The position numbers and the translations under genes were made by a program. The notes under the pieces were generated by a model. That model did not search any database. It had not been told where the DNA came from and saw only the letters and a program-made list of their open reading frames with translations. Positions 9,772 to 17,512 of a DNA stretch of 64,000 nt are shown one piece after another (positions within the stretch are counted from its first letter, which is position 1; every line of letters begins with the position of its first letter). This DNA comes from Verrucomicrobium sp. BvORR034 (GTDB lineage: Bacteria; Verrucomicrobiota; Verrucomicrobiia; Verrucomicrobiales; Verrucomicrobiaceae), in the NCBI RefSeq assembly GCF_000739635.1, contig NZ_BATQ01000175.1, forward strand, positions 62,001 to 126,000, in the 5' to 3' direction.

Positions 9772-10113
9772 ATGGACGAAAAAATTCTCTCCAAGCCCAA
9801 AGACCCCCTCGACGAATCGCATGAGTCCGTCGGCCTGCTGGACGCCCTGCTAGACCTCTCGTTCAAGACGGCGATCACACCCAAGATCGTCCAGGTCCTC
9901 TACATCGTTGGCCTCATTGCGGCCGCCCTCTTTACCGGTCGCTGGGCGCTTGATGCGTTCATGAAAGGCATCATGGGCGGCATGACCTCCCTGCTCTTCG
10001 CCCCCGTCCTCTTCATCCTCTACGCCCTGCTCACCCGCATCCTCCTCGAGGTCGTCGTGGCCTTGTTCCGGATCTTGGAGCACCTGCGAAGCATTGACCG
10101 GAAGACGAAGTAG
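9772..10113 (+). CDS. DUF4282 membrane protein
   Basis: 113 residues. After a charged N-terminal tail, LLDLSFKTAITPKIVQVLY and two transmembrane segments (~42-60 and ~68-95) followed by RILLEVVVALFRILEHLRSI match the DUF4282 family. Function unknown. The last 20 bases overlap the start of the transposase gene that follows. Confidence 0.8.
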   Translation: MDEKILSKPKDPLDESHESVGLLDALLDLSFKTAITPKIVQVLYIVGLIAAALFTGRWALDAFMKGIMGGMTSLLFAPVLFILYALLTRILLEVVVALFRILEHLRSIDRKTK

Positions 10114-10735
10114 GGCTGGACGGCATTGCAAGAGGTACCGCTGGAGAAGTCTTTCCGATACAGAGCAAAAGGCTCTTCTTCAATGGCGGAAAGATCGGCT
10201 CCTGCCCCTTCACAGTCCTCCGCATGGCGCGGGTGAAGGGGCCTGCTTGCTCACTGCCTCCTGTTATGAACATCAGCCCGTCATAGGTTATACGGCGGAT
10301 CGACTTCGCGACTTTTCCGCGGCGTTGATTGAGTCGCTGTTATCAACCTGCGAGCGGGTTCACGCATGGGTCGTTCTGCCCAATCACTATCACGTCCTCC
10401 TCACCACACTGGAACTGAAGCGGACCTTGTCGAACCTCGGACGCTTTCATGGTCGAACATCCTTCCAGTGGAATGGAGAGGAGGCAAAACGTGGAAGACA
10501 AGTCTGGTGCAATACGGTGGACCGGGCCATGCGAAGTGAGGCGCACTTCTGGGCCACGATGAATTACATCCACCACAACCCAGTTCGCCATGGCTACGTC
10601 TCCAAATGGCAGGACTGGCCCTTCTCTTCCGCGCGTGAATACCTGGAGAGTGTTGGGGAAACAACTGCGGCAGATACCTGGCGCAACTTTCCCTTGAAGG
10701 ACTACGGCGCCGGCTGGGACGAACCCTCCCTATAA
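10094..10735 (+). CDS. REP-associated tyrosine transposase (RAYT), Y1_Tnp/HUH family
   Basis: 213 residues, apparently intact. HAWVVLPNHYHVLLTT carries the HUH histidine pair, and YIHHNPVRHGYVSKWQDWPF followed by SSAREY is the characteristic RAYT C-terminal block. A Trp-Arg-rich start (RYRWRSL) and HSPPH are also typical. RAYTs are single-copy relatives of IS200/IS605 transposases that bind and cleave REP palindromes. The palindromic array immediately downstream (10744-11026) is the expected partner. The ATG at 10094 overlaps the previous gene, and no later in-frame start is available before the conserved region. Confidence 0.9.
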   Translation: MTGRRSRAGRHCKRYRWRSLSDTEQKALLQWRKDRLLPLHSPPHGAGEGACLLTASCYEHQPVIGYTADRLRDFSAALIESLLSTCERVHAWVVLPNHYHVLLTTLELKRTLSNLGRFHGRTSFQWNGEEAKRGRQVWCNTVDRAMRSEAHFWATMNYIHHNPVRHGYVSKWQDWPFSSAREYLESVGETTAADTWRNFPLKDYGAGWDEPSL

Positions 10736-10743
10736 CTACGTAT

Positions 10744-11026
10744 CCAGGGCCCTGTTCGGAGTACAGACTTTAGTCTGCTCAGGGAAGCTCGGGCAGGCTG
10801 AAGCCTGTACTCCGTACAACCATGCACAGCTCCCAACGACGACACCCTGGCTCAACCTTCCCATAACAACGCACCAGGGCCCTGTTCGGAGTACAGACTT
10901 TAGTCTGCTCAGGGAAGCTCGGACAGGCTGAAGCCTGTACTCCGTACAACCACGCACAGCTCCCAACGACGACACCCTGGCTCAACCTTCCCATAACAAC
11001 GCACCAGGGCCCTGTTCGGAGTACAG
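10744..11026. repeat. 130-bp tandem array of REP-like palindromes beside the RAYT
   Basis: The unit begins CCAGGGCCCTGTTCGGAGTA at 10744, 10874 and 11004, an exact 130-bp period; the third copy stops after ~23 bp. Each full unit holds two small hairpins, CAGACTTTAGTCTG and CAGGCTGAAGCCTG. These lie inside a larger imperfect inverted repeat whose ends read CGGAGTACAG and CTGTACTCCG. The two full units differ at only a few bases. The rest of 10736-11110 holds no gene. Confidence 0.9.
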
Positions 11027-11110
11027 CTACACACCGTGCCAGCATCGCGCCCGCCCGTCCCAAAAGACGAAGGTCGCGAAGCCAGCACCAATTTCCAAGA
11101 ACCCGCGTGA

Positions 11111-13900
11111 CTACGACTTCTTGTCGTCCAAACCGCGCTCGATCTTGTAGAGCACGAACTGGGCGTGGGCCTGGTTGGCCTCTGTCAAGGGGTTCTTCTG
11201 GTACTGCGACTGGATGGTCCGCAACTGGGCCAGGGCCACGCTCTGCACTGCCGGCTGGTAGGCGCGGCCGTTTACGATGTTCAGCAGCCGGTCCACATAG
11301 TCGAGCTGGAGGTTCTGTCTCAAGGTGCTGACCGAGGCATCCGCCGCCTCACCCTTCATGATCGCGGTCGTGAGGTCCCCCATCATGGTACCGAGGACAT
11401 AACCATTGCCATACAGCGTGCTGTCCAAAATACGATGCTGCGTGTTGGGGTGCATGAGCTGATCCAGCAGGGACCGCTGGATCTTGAGGGCGCGCTCATG
11501 CAATTTGGGATCCTCCCCATTGTCACGGAAGTCAAAACCACGGCGCTGCTGTTGGAGGTGAGCCAGGAGCGGCTCTGGTGCGACCCAGGCTTCCGGGCCG
11601 AAGCCGTATTTGGCCAGGGCCTGCATGGCCGCCTTCTGCTTCTCCAGGTCCACCGGGCGGAAAGGCGAAGGAGGATTATCCTTCACCTGCCCGACATAAG
11701 CGCGCTCCACATACACGCCACCAATGTAGCGGGAAATGGCTGTGAGGGCGTTGCTCGACTCAGAGGTGAGGGAGATGTAGGCGTTGGTCAGCTCCTGCCA
11801 GCTCTTGCCCTGGGTGGGATAGTCCGCGAGCAATTTGCCGGTGGCCTGCTTGACCAGTTCACAACGGGCCACCCCATAGCTCACGGGATCGCTGCTCATG
11901 TCAAAGAGCATGGCGCGGGGGTCGATGGCCTTGCCATTTGCCCGCATGTCATCCGCATCATTGGCGAACGCGAGTTGGGACTCGTGCGAACGTCCGGCGA
12001 TGGTGGCGAGGCGCTTGGTCTCCTCCTGGGGCTCTGGGGCAGCAACGCTGTAGCCGTAGTCAATCGCCCAGTCATCATAGGGTCCGGGGGCATTGATGTA
12101 ATACTGACCCTGGCGCGCCCGGTCCGGCCCCAGGTTTAGCGGCATGTAGTCCATGACAGATCCACTCAGGCCGGTCTTCTCTGTCAGCGCGCGATTCTGC
12201 AATTCCTCCGGGCTGTGCAAGTGGCTCGCGCGGAAGTTGTGGTTCAATCCGAGAGTGTGCCCCAACTCGTGCAGGATCAACTGTGTGAGGCTTTCCTTGA
12301 GCAGCACATCGAAGTCCACATCATCCGCCTTGCGCAGGCGCATCATCTGGTTCCCAAAGAGCAGCCCCTGCTGCATGACATTGGCAGCCATGCACGAGTT
12401 CTTGTCAAAGAGGTTGCCGCCCTCGGCAGCATCCATCCCGGCCAGGCCCACCTCGTTCCAGAGACGGCGGGCCATGAGGCGGTTCTTCACAAACACGAAC
12501 TCCAGCATGATGTCGGAGCCCAGGATCTGTCCGGTTCTAGGATTTACAAAGCTGGGGCCGTAGCCACCGAAGGGGGCCTTGGGCGAGGAGGTCCAGCGCA
12601 GCACGTTGTACTGGATGTCATCCGCATCCCAGTCCGCGTCATCCGGTTGCTCCTTGATGACGAGGGCGTTTTTGAAGCCGATCTTCTCAAAGGACTTGTT
12701 CCACTGGAGCGCAGCGAGGCGGATGGTGTCGCGGAACTCGATCGGGGTTGTGTTTTCAATCCACCACACAATGGGTTCCACCGGCTCGCTCAGCGGCGCG
12801 TTGGGGTCCTTCTTCTTGAGATCCCAGCGGTGGATGAAGTCGCGCCAGGGGGTCACCTCGGTGGAGGTCTGGTCCGTGAGCTGGGTCATGAAATAACCCA
12901 CCCGCGGGTCATCCACACGGGGCTGGTAACCGTTGTCCGGCATGGCAATGAGCGTGTGCTGGATGGTCACGCTCACGTAGCGGGGGTCCGTCACATCGCC
13001 CAGCTGTTTGTCATCGTCGTTCCGCGGCGGCGTCGGATTGTCGAACACGTACTCTACCGAGCAAAGGGTGTTCTTGGGGTAGGACTTCAGCTTGGTGAAC
13101 TTGGTCTTCGTGTCGGAGAGCTTGCCGAGGAACGCCTTCTCCCCGCCGCCGGGCTTCACCTGCAACAGGGTTTCCTTGAGGAAGAGGTTGCCGGCATTGA
13201 GCAGCACACCCTCGGTGTTCTCTGCGACGACCCCTTCCACCGCCATCACGGCATGGCTGGTGTTGGCCTGCGCAGCACGGGCCAGCGGATGCATGGGGTC
13301 AAAGTAGAAGGCGGTGTTCTGCTTGATGAACTCCACCTTGTCGTAGCTGCGCTTCATCACGAACACGGTCTCGTCATGAAACTGGCCGCGGTTGTGCCCG
13401 GCAGCGAGCACCCCTTCCACCGTGTGGGAGAAGTAGATGAACTCCTTCTCCATCTGGTCCTTCCGCACAAAGAGATAGACCGTCCCATTTTCGCGATCGC
13501 GATGCAGGTTGAACAGGCCTTTGATCTCATCGCAGTTCTTCGTCACATCGGCGATGGTCTTCTTCTTGGGCGGAGCGGGTACCACCGTCACGGGCGCGGG
13601 CCTTTTCTCCTCCACCTTGGCAGCAGGTGCTTCGACGGGATTGGGTTTCACCTCCGGCTTGGTCTCTGGCTTGGCAGGTGCAGGCGTCGGTGCTGGAGCC
13701 GGAACCGGAGCAGGTGTTGGGGCCGGTTCAGGCTTGGGAGTGGGTGCAGGCGTGGGCCCAGAACCGGGCGCTGGCGCGGGAGCCGGAGCAGGGCTGGGGG
13801 CGGGCTTCGGAGCTGGCTCCTGGGCAGCGCTCCAGACGGCGATGATCAAACAGGTCAGAGGAAGCGCGAGCATCCCGACTGGGCGGAGAGAGAATTTCAT
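11111..13900 (-). CDS. Secreted zinc-dependent metalloprotease (DUF5117/DUF4953 type)
   Basis: 929 residues. A signal peptide at 1-27 ends near WSAAQ. Residues ~28-110 are a Pro/Ala/Lys-rich linker built of PAPAPA-like repeats. Then follow a DUF5117-like beta region and a metzincin domain with HELGHTLGLNHN at ~543 (HExxHxxGxxH zinc site) and a downstream SVMDY Met-turn. The C-terminal helical region matches DUF4953-type proteins. Family knowledge: large exported zinc peptidases related to EcxA, common in Bacteroidetes and the PVC group. The gene stands alone. The Pro-rich stretch is a probable wall or surface spacer (inference). Confidence 0.9.
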   Translation of the reverse strand: MKFSLRPVGMLALPLTCLIIAVWSAAQEPAPKPAPSPAPAPAPAPGSGPTPAPTPKPEPAPTPAPVPAPAPTPAPAKPETKPEVKPNPVEAPAAKVEEKRPAPVTVVPAPPKKKTIADVTKNCDEIKGLFNLHRDRENGTVYLFVRKDQMEKEFIYFSHTVEGVLAAGHNRGQFHDETVFVMKRSYDKVEFIKQNTAFYFDPMHPLARAAQANTSHAVMAVEGVVAENTEGVLLNAGNLFLKETLLQVKPGGGEKAFLGKLSDTKTKFTKLKSYPKNTLCSVEYVFDNPTPPRNDDDKQLGDVTDPRYVSVTIQHTLIAMPDNGYQPRVDDPRVGYFMTQLTDQTSTEVTPWRDFIHRWDLKKKDPNAPLSEPVEPIVWWIENTTPIEFRDTIRLAALQWNKSFEKIGFKNALVIKEQPDDADWDADDIQYNVLRWTSSPKAPFGGYGPSFVNPRTGQILGSDIMLEFVFVKNRLMARRLWNEVGLAGMDAAEGGNLFDKNSCMAANVMQQGLLFGNQMMRLRKADDVDFDVLLKESLTQLILHELGHTLGLNHNFRASHLHSPEELQNRALTEKTGLSGSVMDYMPLNLGPDRARQGQYYINAPGPYDDWAIDYGYSVAAPEPQEETKRLATIAGRSHESQLAFANDADDMRANGKAIDPRAMLFDMSSDPVSYGVARCELVKQATGKLLADYPTQGKSWQELTNAYISLTSESSNALTAISRYIGGVYVERAYVGQVKDNPPSPFRPVDLEKQKAAMQALAKYGFGPEAWVAPEPLLAHLQQQRRGFDFRDNGEDPKLHERALKIQRSLLDQLMHPNTQHRILDSTLYGNGYVLGTMMGDLTTAIMKGEAADASVSTLRQNLQLDYVDRLLNIVNGRAYQPAVQSVALAQLRTIQSQYQKNPLTEANQAHAQFVLYKIERGLDDKKS

Positions 13901-13949
13901 ATTACAATGGCTATTGCCAAAGACGCACCGATGGGGCGATTTTTTAGGA

Positions 13950-14945
13950 TTACTTTGCCGCGAGGCCAGAAGAATCCCAATCCAGGCTCACAAAAACCGG
14001 CCGGTGATCCGAGCCAAAATCCGGTCCCACCTCCCGCCCGCCCACTTTCCAGTCAGGCGAAACGAAGACGTGATCGATCATGATGCGGTCCGGCAGCCAG
14101 ACGTGCCGGGTGGCCTCAAACAGCCGCCCCTGACTGGTATCCACCAACTGGGTCTGCTGAAGGAAATCCTTGTAAAGCCAAGCCCAGGGGGTGCAGTTGA
14201 AATCGCCGGCCACGATCACCGCATGCCCCTCCTGCCGCCGCTGCAAGCTCCACAGCCTGATCCCCTCATGCATGGCACGCCGGTCCGCGATCTCACCCGC
14301 CGAGGTTGGGTGAGGGGCGTGCACATTCAGCACACTCACTGGCCGCCCCTCAAACGCAAAATCTGCAAACATCCCGATCTTCTGGGGGCCGTTTCCTCCC
14401 AGTTTATACAGGCCGGCATTTTGCCAGGGCCCCCGGCTCAGTATGGCCAGGCCCCATGATCCTTTGCGATGATACTCCAGCCGCTGGTGGGGATAGAGGT
14501 CCTTCAGGCGGGGGAGCATTTCCGCCCAGCCAGGCGAGACTTCCTGCAGCACCACTACATCCGGCTGGCGCTCCCTCAACAAGGTCTCCAGCGCAGCGTG
14601 ATTCTGATTCCGCCGGAGCAGGTTGATCGTGGCGATCTCCAGTGCCGACTCCTTGGCCACCACTGTGGCGGGTGCCGCAGCAGGCTGGGCATGAGGCCAC
14701 AGCGCAGCGATGTTCAACGCCAAGCCCGCAGCACTGAGCCCGACGAGCTTCCACCGACGCAACCCCAAGCAGAGCAACATTCCGAGAGCGAACGCCACCA
14801 CATATTGGGGTCGCAGGTGATTGTACAGATCGGGATACCAATGCCAGCGTCCTGCAAAGCCCAGCAGAGTGACCACGAGTCCAGCCGACAATCCCAACGC
14901 CAGCCAGTGCCGGACAACAAATCGGAAGAGTCTTCGCACTTTCAT
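13950..14945 (-). CDS. Membrane-anchored endonuclease/exonuclease/phosphatase family protein
   Basis: 331 residues. Three hydrophobic segments occupy ~1-90. Residues ~100-325 are an EEP domain: VLQEVSPGW (metal-binding Glu), LNVHAPHP, VIVAGDFNCTPW (GDFN), RIMIDHVFVS and GSDHRPVFVSLDW (catalytic Asp-His). The layout, several N-terminal membrane helices followed by an extracytoplasmic EEP domain, is shared by many uncharacterised bacterial proteins. The substrate (nucleic acid, phospholipid or phosphoester) cannot be read from the sequence. The next upstream gene ends at 14970 on the same strand. Confidence 0.88.
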   Translation of the reverse strand: MKVRRLFRFVVRHWLALGLSAGLVVTLLGFAGRWHWYPDLYNHLRPQYVVAFALGMLLCLGLRRWKLVGLSAAGLALNIAALWPHAQPAAAPATVVAKESALEIATINLLRRNQNHAALETLLRERQPDVVVLQEVSPGWAEMLPRLKDLYPHQRLEYHRKGSWGLAILSRGPWQNAGLYKLGGNGPQKIGMFADFAFEGRPVSVLNVHAPHPTSAGEIADRRAMHEGIRLWSLQRRQEGHAVIVAGDFNCTPWAWLYKDFLQQTQLVDTSQGRLFEATRHVWLPDRIMIDHVFVSPDWKVGGREVGPDFGSDHRPVFVSLDWDSSGLAAK

Positions 14946-14969
14946 TTCGGTAGAGGGGGAGTCACTGGG

Positions 14970-15335
14970 TCAGTTCAGCCCAAAGATCTCCGCGTCCCTC
15001 ACCACGGGATAAGCCCGCCCGCCCTGAGCACTTTCCGTCAGCAGCAGCAACTGCTGCAAGCCTGCAGGGATTTCAGAAAACAACAAGGTGACCTGAAACT
15101 CCGGTCCCGCCGCGCTCTCATCCAATGGGGTGCATTCAATCACCCACCCCTGCACACTCCATTCACGATGAAGCCCAAGCAGATCCGTTTGGATCGAGAG
15201 GGCCAGTTCTGAAGAGACTTCCAAAGCCCGACTGCTGGCGAAGATCACGCCAGTAGTGCTGATGGAACACATCCGGGTGACAACACTGCCCCCGCTCGCC
15301 GCTTTTGCCTTCCGTTGGTTCGCTCGTGTACCCAT
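14970..15335 (-). CDS. Small protein, possibly PilZ-like
   Basis: About 121 residues from the ATG at 15335; the frame stays open to 15428, with another ATG at 15374. After a basic start (MGTRANQRKAKAASGGSVV) it reads CSISTTGVIFASSRALEVS and later WVIECTPLDE. This beta-rich pattern resembles the D.S..G.....L..G..l.l spacing of PilZ domains. The RxxxR c-di-GMP motif is not clear, so this is a weak assignment. It lies between the permease pair and the endonuclease gene on the same strand. Confidence 0.5.
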   Translation of the reverse strand: MGTRANQRKAKAASGGSVVTRMCSISTTGVIFASSRALEVSSELALSIQTDLLGLHREWSVQGWVIECTPLDESAAGPEFQVTLLFSEIPAGLQQLLLLTESAQGGRAYPVVRDAEIFGLN

Positions 15336-15424
15336 GGCTTTGCCTTGGTTTGTGCAACGGAAGGCAAGCTGCATGGGGTGCTCCACGGTGTCAACCGAGT
15401 TGCATGTGAAAGATGAACATCTTC

Positions 15425-16417
15425 TCAATCAGAAGAACGCGGATCGAACGCATCTCGCAGCCCATCACCGAGGAAATTCAATGCCAGCAATGAGGTGGAC
15501 ATCAAGCCTGCAGGGAAGGCGAGCAGCCACCATTTACTGTCGAGCGGATTGATCACCTGCGCCCCATCCTTGAGCAGCGAGCCCCAGCTGGCCGCCGGAT
15601 CCTCGATGCCCAGTCCAAGGAAACTGAGGAAACTTTCGTCGCGGATCACCGCCGGAATGGTCAGGGTCAGATAGGTCAGCACAATGGTGCTGAGGTTGGG
15701 CCAGAGATGTTTCCAGATGATGGACCAGCCCCTCTGCCCCATGGCGCGGCTGGCTGTCACAAACGCCAACTCCTTCAGCACCAGCACCTGGCCACGAACG
15801 ATGCGAGCCATGGTGAGCCACTGGATGAACCCCAGGGAGAGCACCAGCAGGAAGATCCGCTTGTACGGGATCATCGCTCCGGCCCAGGCCTCCATCCAGC
15901 CCCATTGCTCCCGCTGCCCCCAGAGTCGCAGACCGTCCAGGGCGTCAGTGAAATAACCATCAAACGCCGCGATGAAGATCATCACAAAGAGCAGGCTGGG
16001 CACCGAGTTCAAGATGTCCACCAGACGCATCATGCCGCCATCCACGCGCCCCCCGGCATATCCGCTGATCATGCCGTAGGTGCCGCCGATGATGAGGCTC
16101 ACCAATGCTGCCACCAAACCCACGCCAAGGCTGACCCGGGCCCCTGTGAGCAGGCGGTAGAAAAGGTCCTGCCCGTTCACGTCCGTGCCCAGCAAATGGT
16201 GGGAGATACCGCCTTCACACCAGGACGGTGGGACATAGGATGACTCACTCACCATCTTCACCTCAGCAGGCAGAAACACCGGCACAAAGATTGCGGCCAG
16301 CGCCACCACCACCAGATACCAGAAGCAGAACATGGCCACGCGATTGCGTCGCAGCACCTGCCAGCCGTTTGGCGGCGATCCTGCCCATCGATGAGGGGTC
16401 GCAGCAGCGTCAGGCAT
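15425..16417 (-). CDS. ABC transporter permease, DppC/OppC type
   Basis: 330 residues. An N-terminal membrane helix (~25-50) is followed by the OppC_N-like region and a BPD_transp_1 domain with five further helices. The coupling EAA-type loop is seen at ASRAMGQRGWSIIWKHLWPN. HHLLGTDVNGQDLFYRLLTG is the classic OppC/DppC signature. It pairs with the permease upstream (8-bp overlap). No ATPase or substrate-binding protein is encoded in the neighbourhood. Confidence 0.92.
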   Translation of the reverse strand: MPDAAATPHRWAGSPPNGWQVLRRNRVAMFCFWYLVVVALAAIFVPVFLPAEVKMVSESSYVPPSWCEGGISHHLLGTDVNGQDLFYRLLTGARVSLGVGLVAALVSLIIGGTYGMISGYAGGRVDGGMMRLVDILNSVPSLLFVMIFIAAFDGYFTDALDGLRLWGQREQWGWMEAWAGAMIPYKRIFLLVLSLGFIQWLTMARIVRGQVLVLKELAFVTASRAMGQRGWSIIWKHLWPNLSTIVLTYLTLTIPAVIRDESFLSFLGLGIEDPAASWGSLLKDGAQVINPLDSKWWLLAFPAGLMSTSLLALNFLGDGLRDAFDPRSSD

Positions 16418-17327
16418 GCAACTGGATGCGTTTGTCGAGGAACGTGTACATGACGTCCACCACGAAGTTAAAGAACACCAGCAGGGCGGAGTACACCACC
16501 ACCGCCCCCGTCAGCAGGAAGGGGTCCGTATTCTGAATGGCATTCACAAACACCATGCCCAGGCCGGAAATATTGAAGACACTCTCCACCACGAAGGAGC
16601 CAGTGAGCACATACGCGGCCATGGGCCCGAGGTAGGTGACGACGGGCAGGATCGCCACCTTCATCGCATGCCGCGCCAGGGCGGTCGCGTCATCCAGCCC
16701 CTTTGCCTTGGCCGTGCGCATGTAGTTCTGCGACTTCACATCCAGCAGGCTGTTTCGCGTCAGCCGGGCCACATAGGCCAGAAACGGCAGCGCCAGACAG
16801 ATCGATGGCATGATGAGCTGCGGGATTGTGCCAAAACCCCCGATAGGCAGCCAGCCGAGCTTCAGGCCAAAAAGTGCCACAAAGAGCGGCCCGGTGATGA
16901 ATGAGGGTATGCTGATGGCCGCGAGGGCAAAGAACATGCTGGTGACGTCCAGCGCCGAGTCCTTGCGCATCGCCGCCACAAACCCCATCGCCACGCCGCC
17001 CACAGCTGCGATGACAAAGGCACTGCCGCCCAGGATCAGAGAGTTGGGCAGCTTCTGCCCCAGGACTTCGGTCACAGAGAGATCCTGATACCTCAGCGAA
17101 ACATTTAAGTCCCCGCGCAGCAGGCGTTTCACATAGCGCTCCAGCTGCGACCACTTGGACCCATCAAGCTGATACTTGCTCTCCCGCTCCGCCTTGGCAG
17201 CTGCGGAGAGTTTCTCCCGCTCAAACGGTCCGCCCTTCTGGGAGACCGACAGCAAAAACGTCAGCGACACCACGAACCCCAGCACCACGAGGCTGCTGAG
17301 GAATCGGCGGAGGATGAACGCGAACAT
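16410..17327 (-). CDS. ABC transporter permease, DppB/OppB type
   Basis: 305 residues. The N-terminal helix FILRRFLSSLVVLGFVVSLT is typical of OppB/DppB. A BPD_transp_1 domain follows, with the coupling loop YMRTAKAKGLDDATALARHA and a C-terminal helix pair. With the OppC-type partner it would form the membrane channel of a peptide- or nickel-type ABC importer. The substrate is unknown because the binding protein is missing from the locus. Confidence 0.92.
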   Translation of the reverse strand: MFAFILRRFLSSLVVLGFVVSLTFLLSVSQKGGPFEREKLSAAAKAERESKYQLDGSKWSQLERYVKRLLRGDLNVSLRYQDLSVTEVLGQKLPNSLILGGSAFVIAAVGGVAMGFVAAMRKDSALDVTSMFFALAAISIPSFITGPLFVALFGLKLGWLPIGGFGTIPQLIMPSICLALPFLAYVARLTRNSLLDVKSQNYMRTAKAKGLDDATALARHAMKVAILPVVTYLGPMAAYVLTGSFVVESVFNISGLGMVFVNAIQNTDPFLLTGAVVVYSALLVFFNFVVDVMYTFLDKRIQLHA

Positions 17328-17385
17328 CGGCCCCCGACTTAGGCGCGACAGCGCTCAAGGGCAAGAGGCAAACAGGAAATGATAA

Positions 17386-17498
17386 AATTCTGAATTAGGA
17401 ATGAGGAATGAACAGCCGAGCTTGGTTCCGGATCCATAATCCCCAGGTGCCACCCGGCTCTTCCGTTGTTCTCCATTCATCATTCCTAATTCAGAATT
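17386..17498. repeat. Intergenic inverted repeat, 19-bp arms
   Basis: AATTCTGAATTAGGAATGA at 17386-17404 recurs as its exact reverse complement at 17480-17498, with a 75-base spacer. Both arms are AT-rich in a GC-rich context. The element fills most of the 185-bp gap between the permease pair and the PVC dehydrogenase gene, and could be a small mobile palindrome or a weak transcription barrier. Confidence 0.7.
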
Positions 17499-17512
17499 CC
17501 TAATTTTTGCCG

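Noticed and set aside
10744-11026. CRISPR array
   Set aside because: Units of 130 bp are contiguous with no variable spacers, and contain internal palindromes next to a RAYT.
12215-14083. 622-residue frame opposite the metalloprotease
   Set aside because: Antisense shadow; the Gly/Ala/Arg-rich part only mirrors the proline-rich linker.
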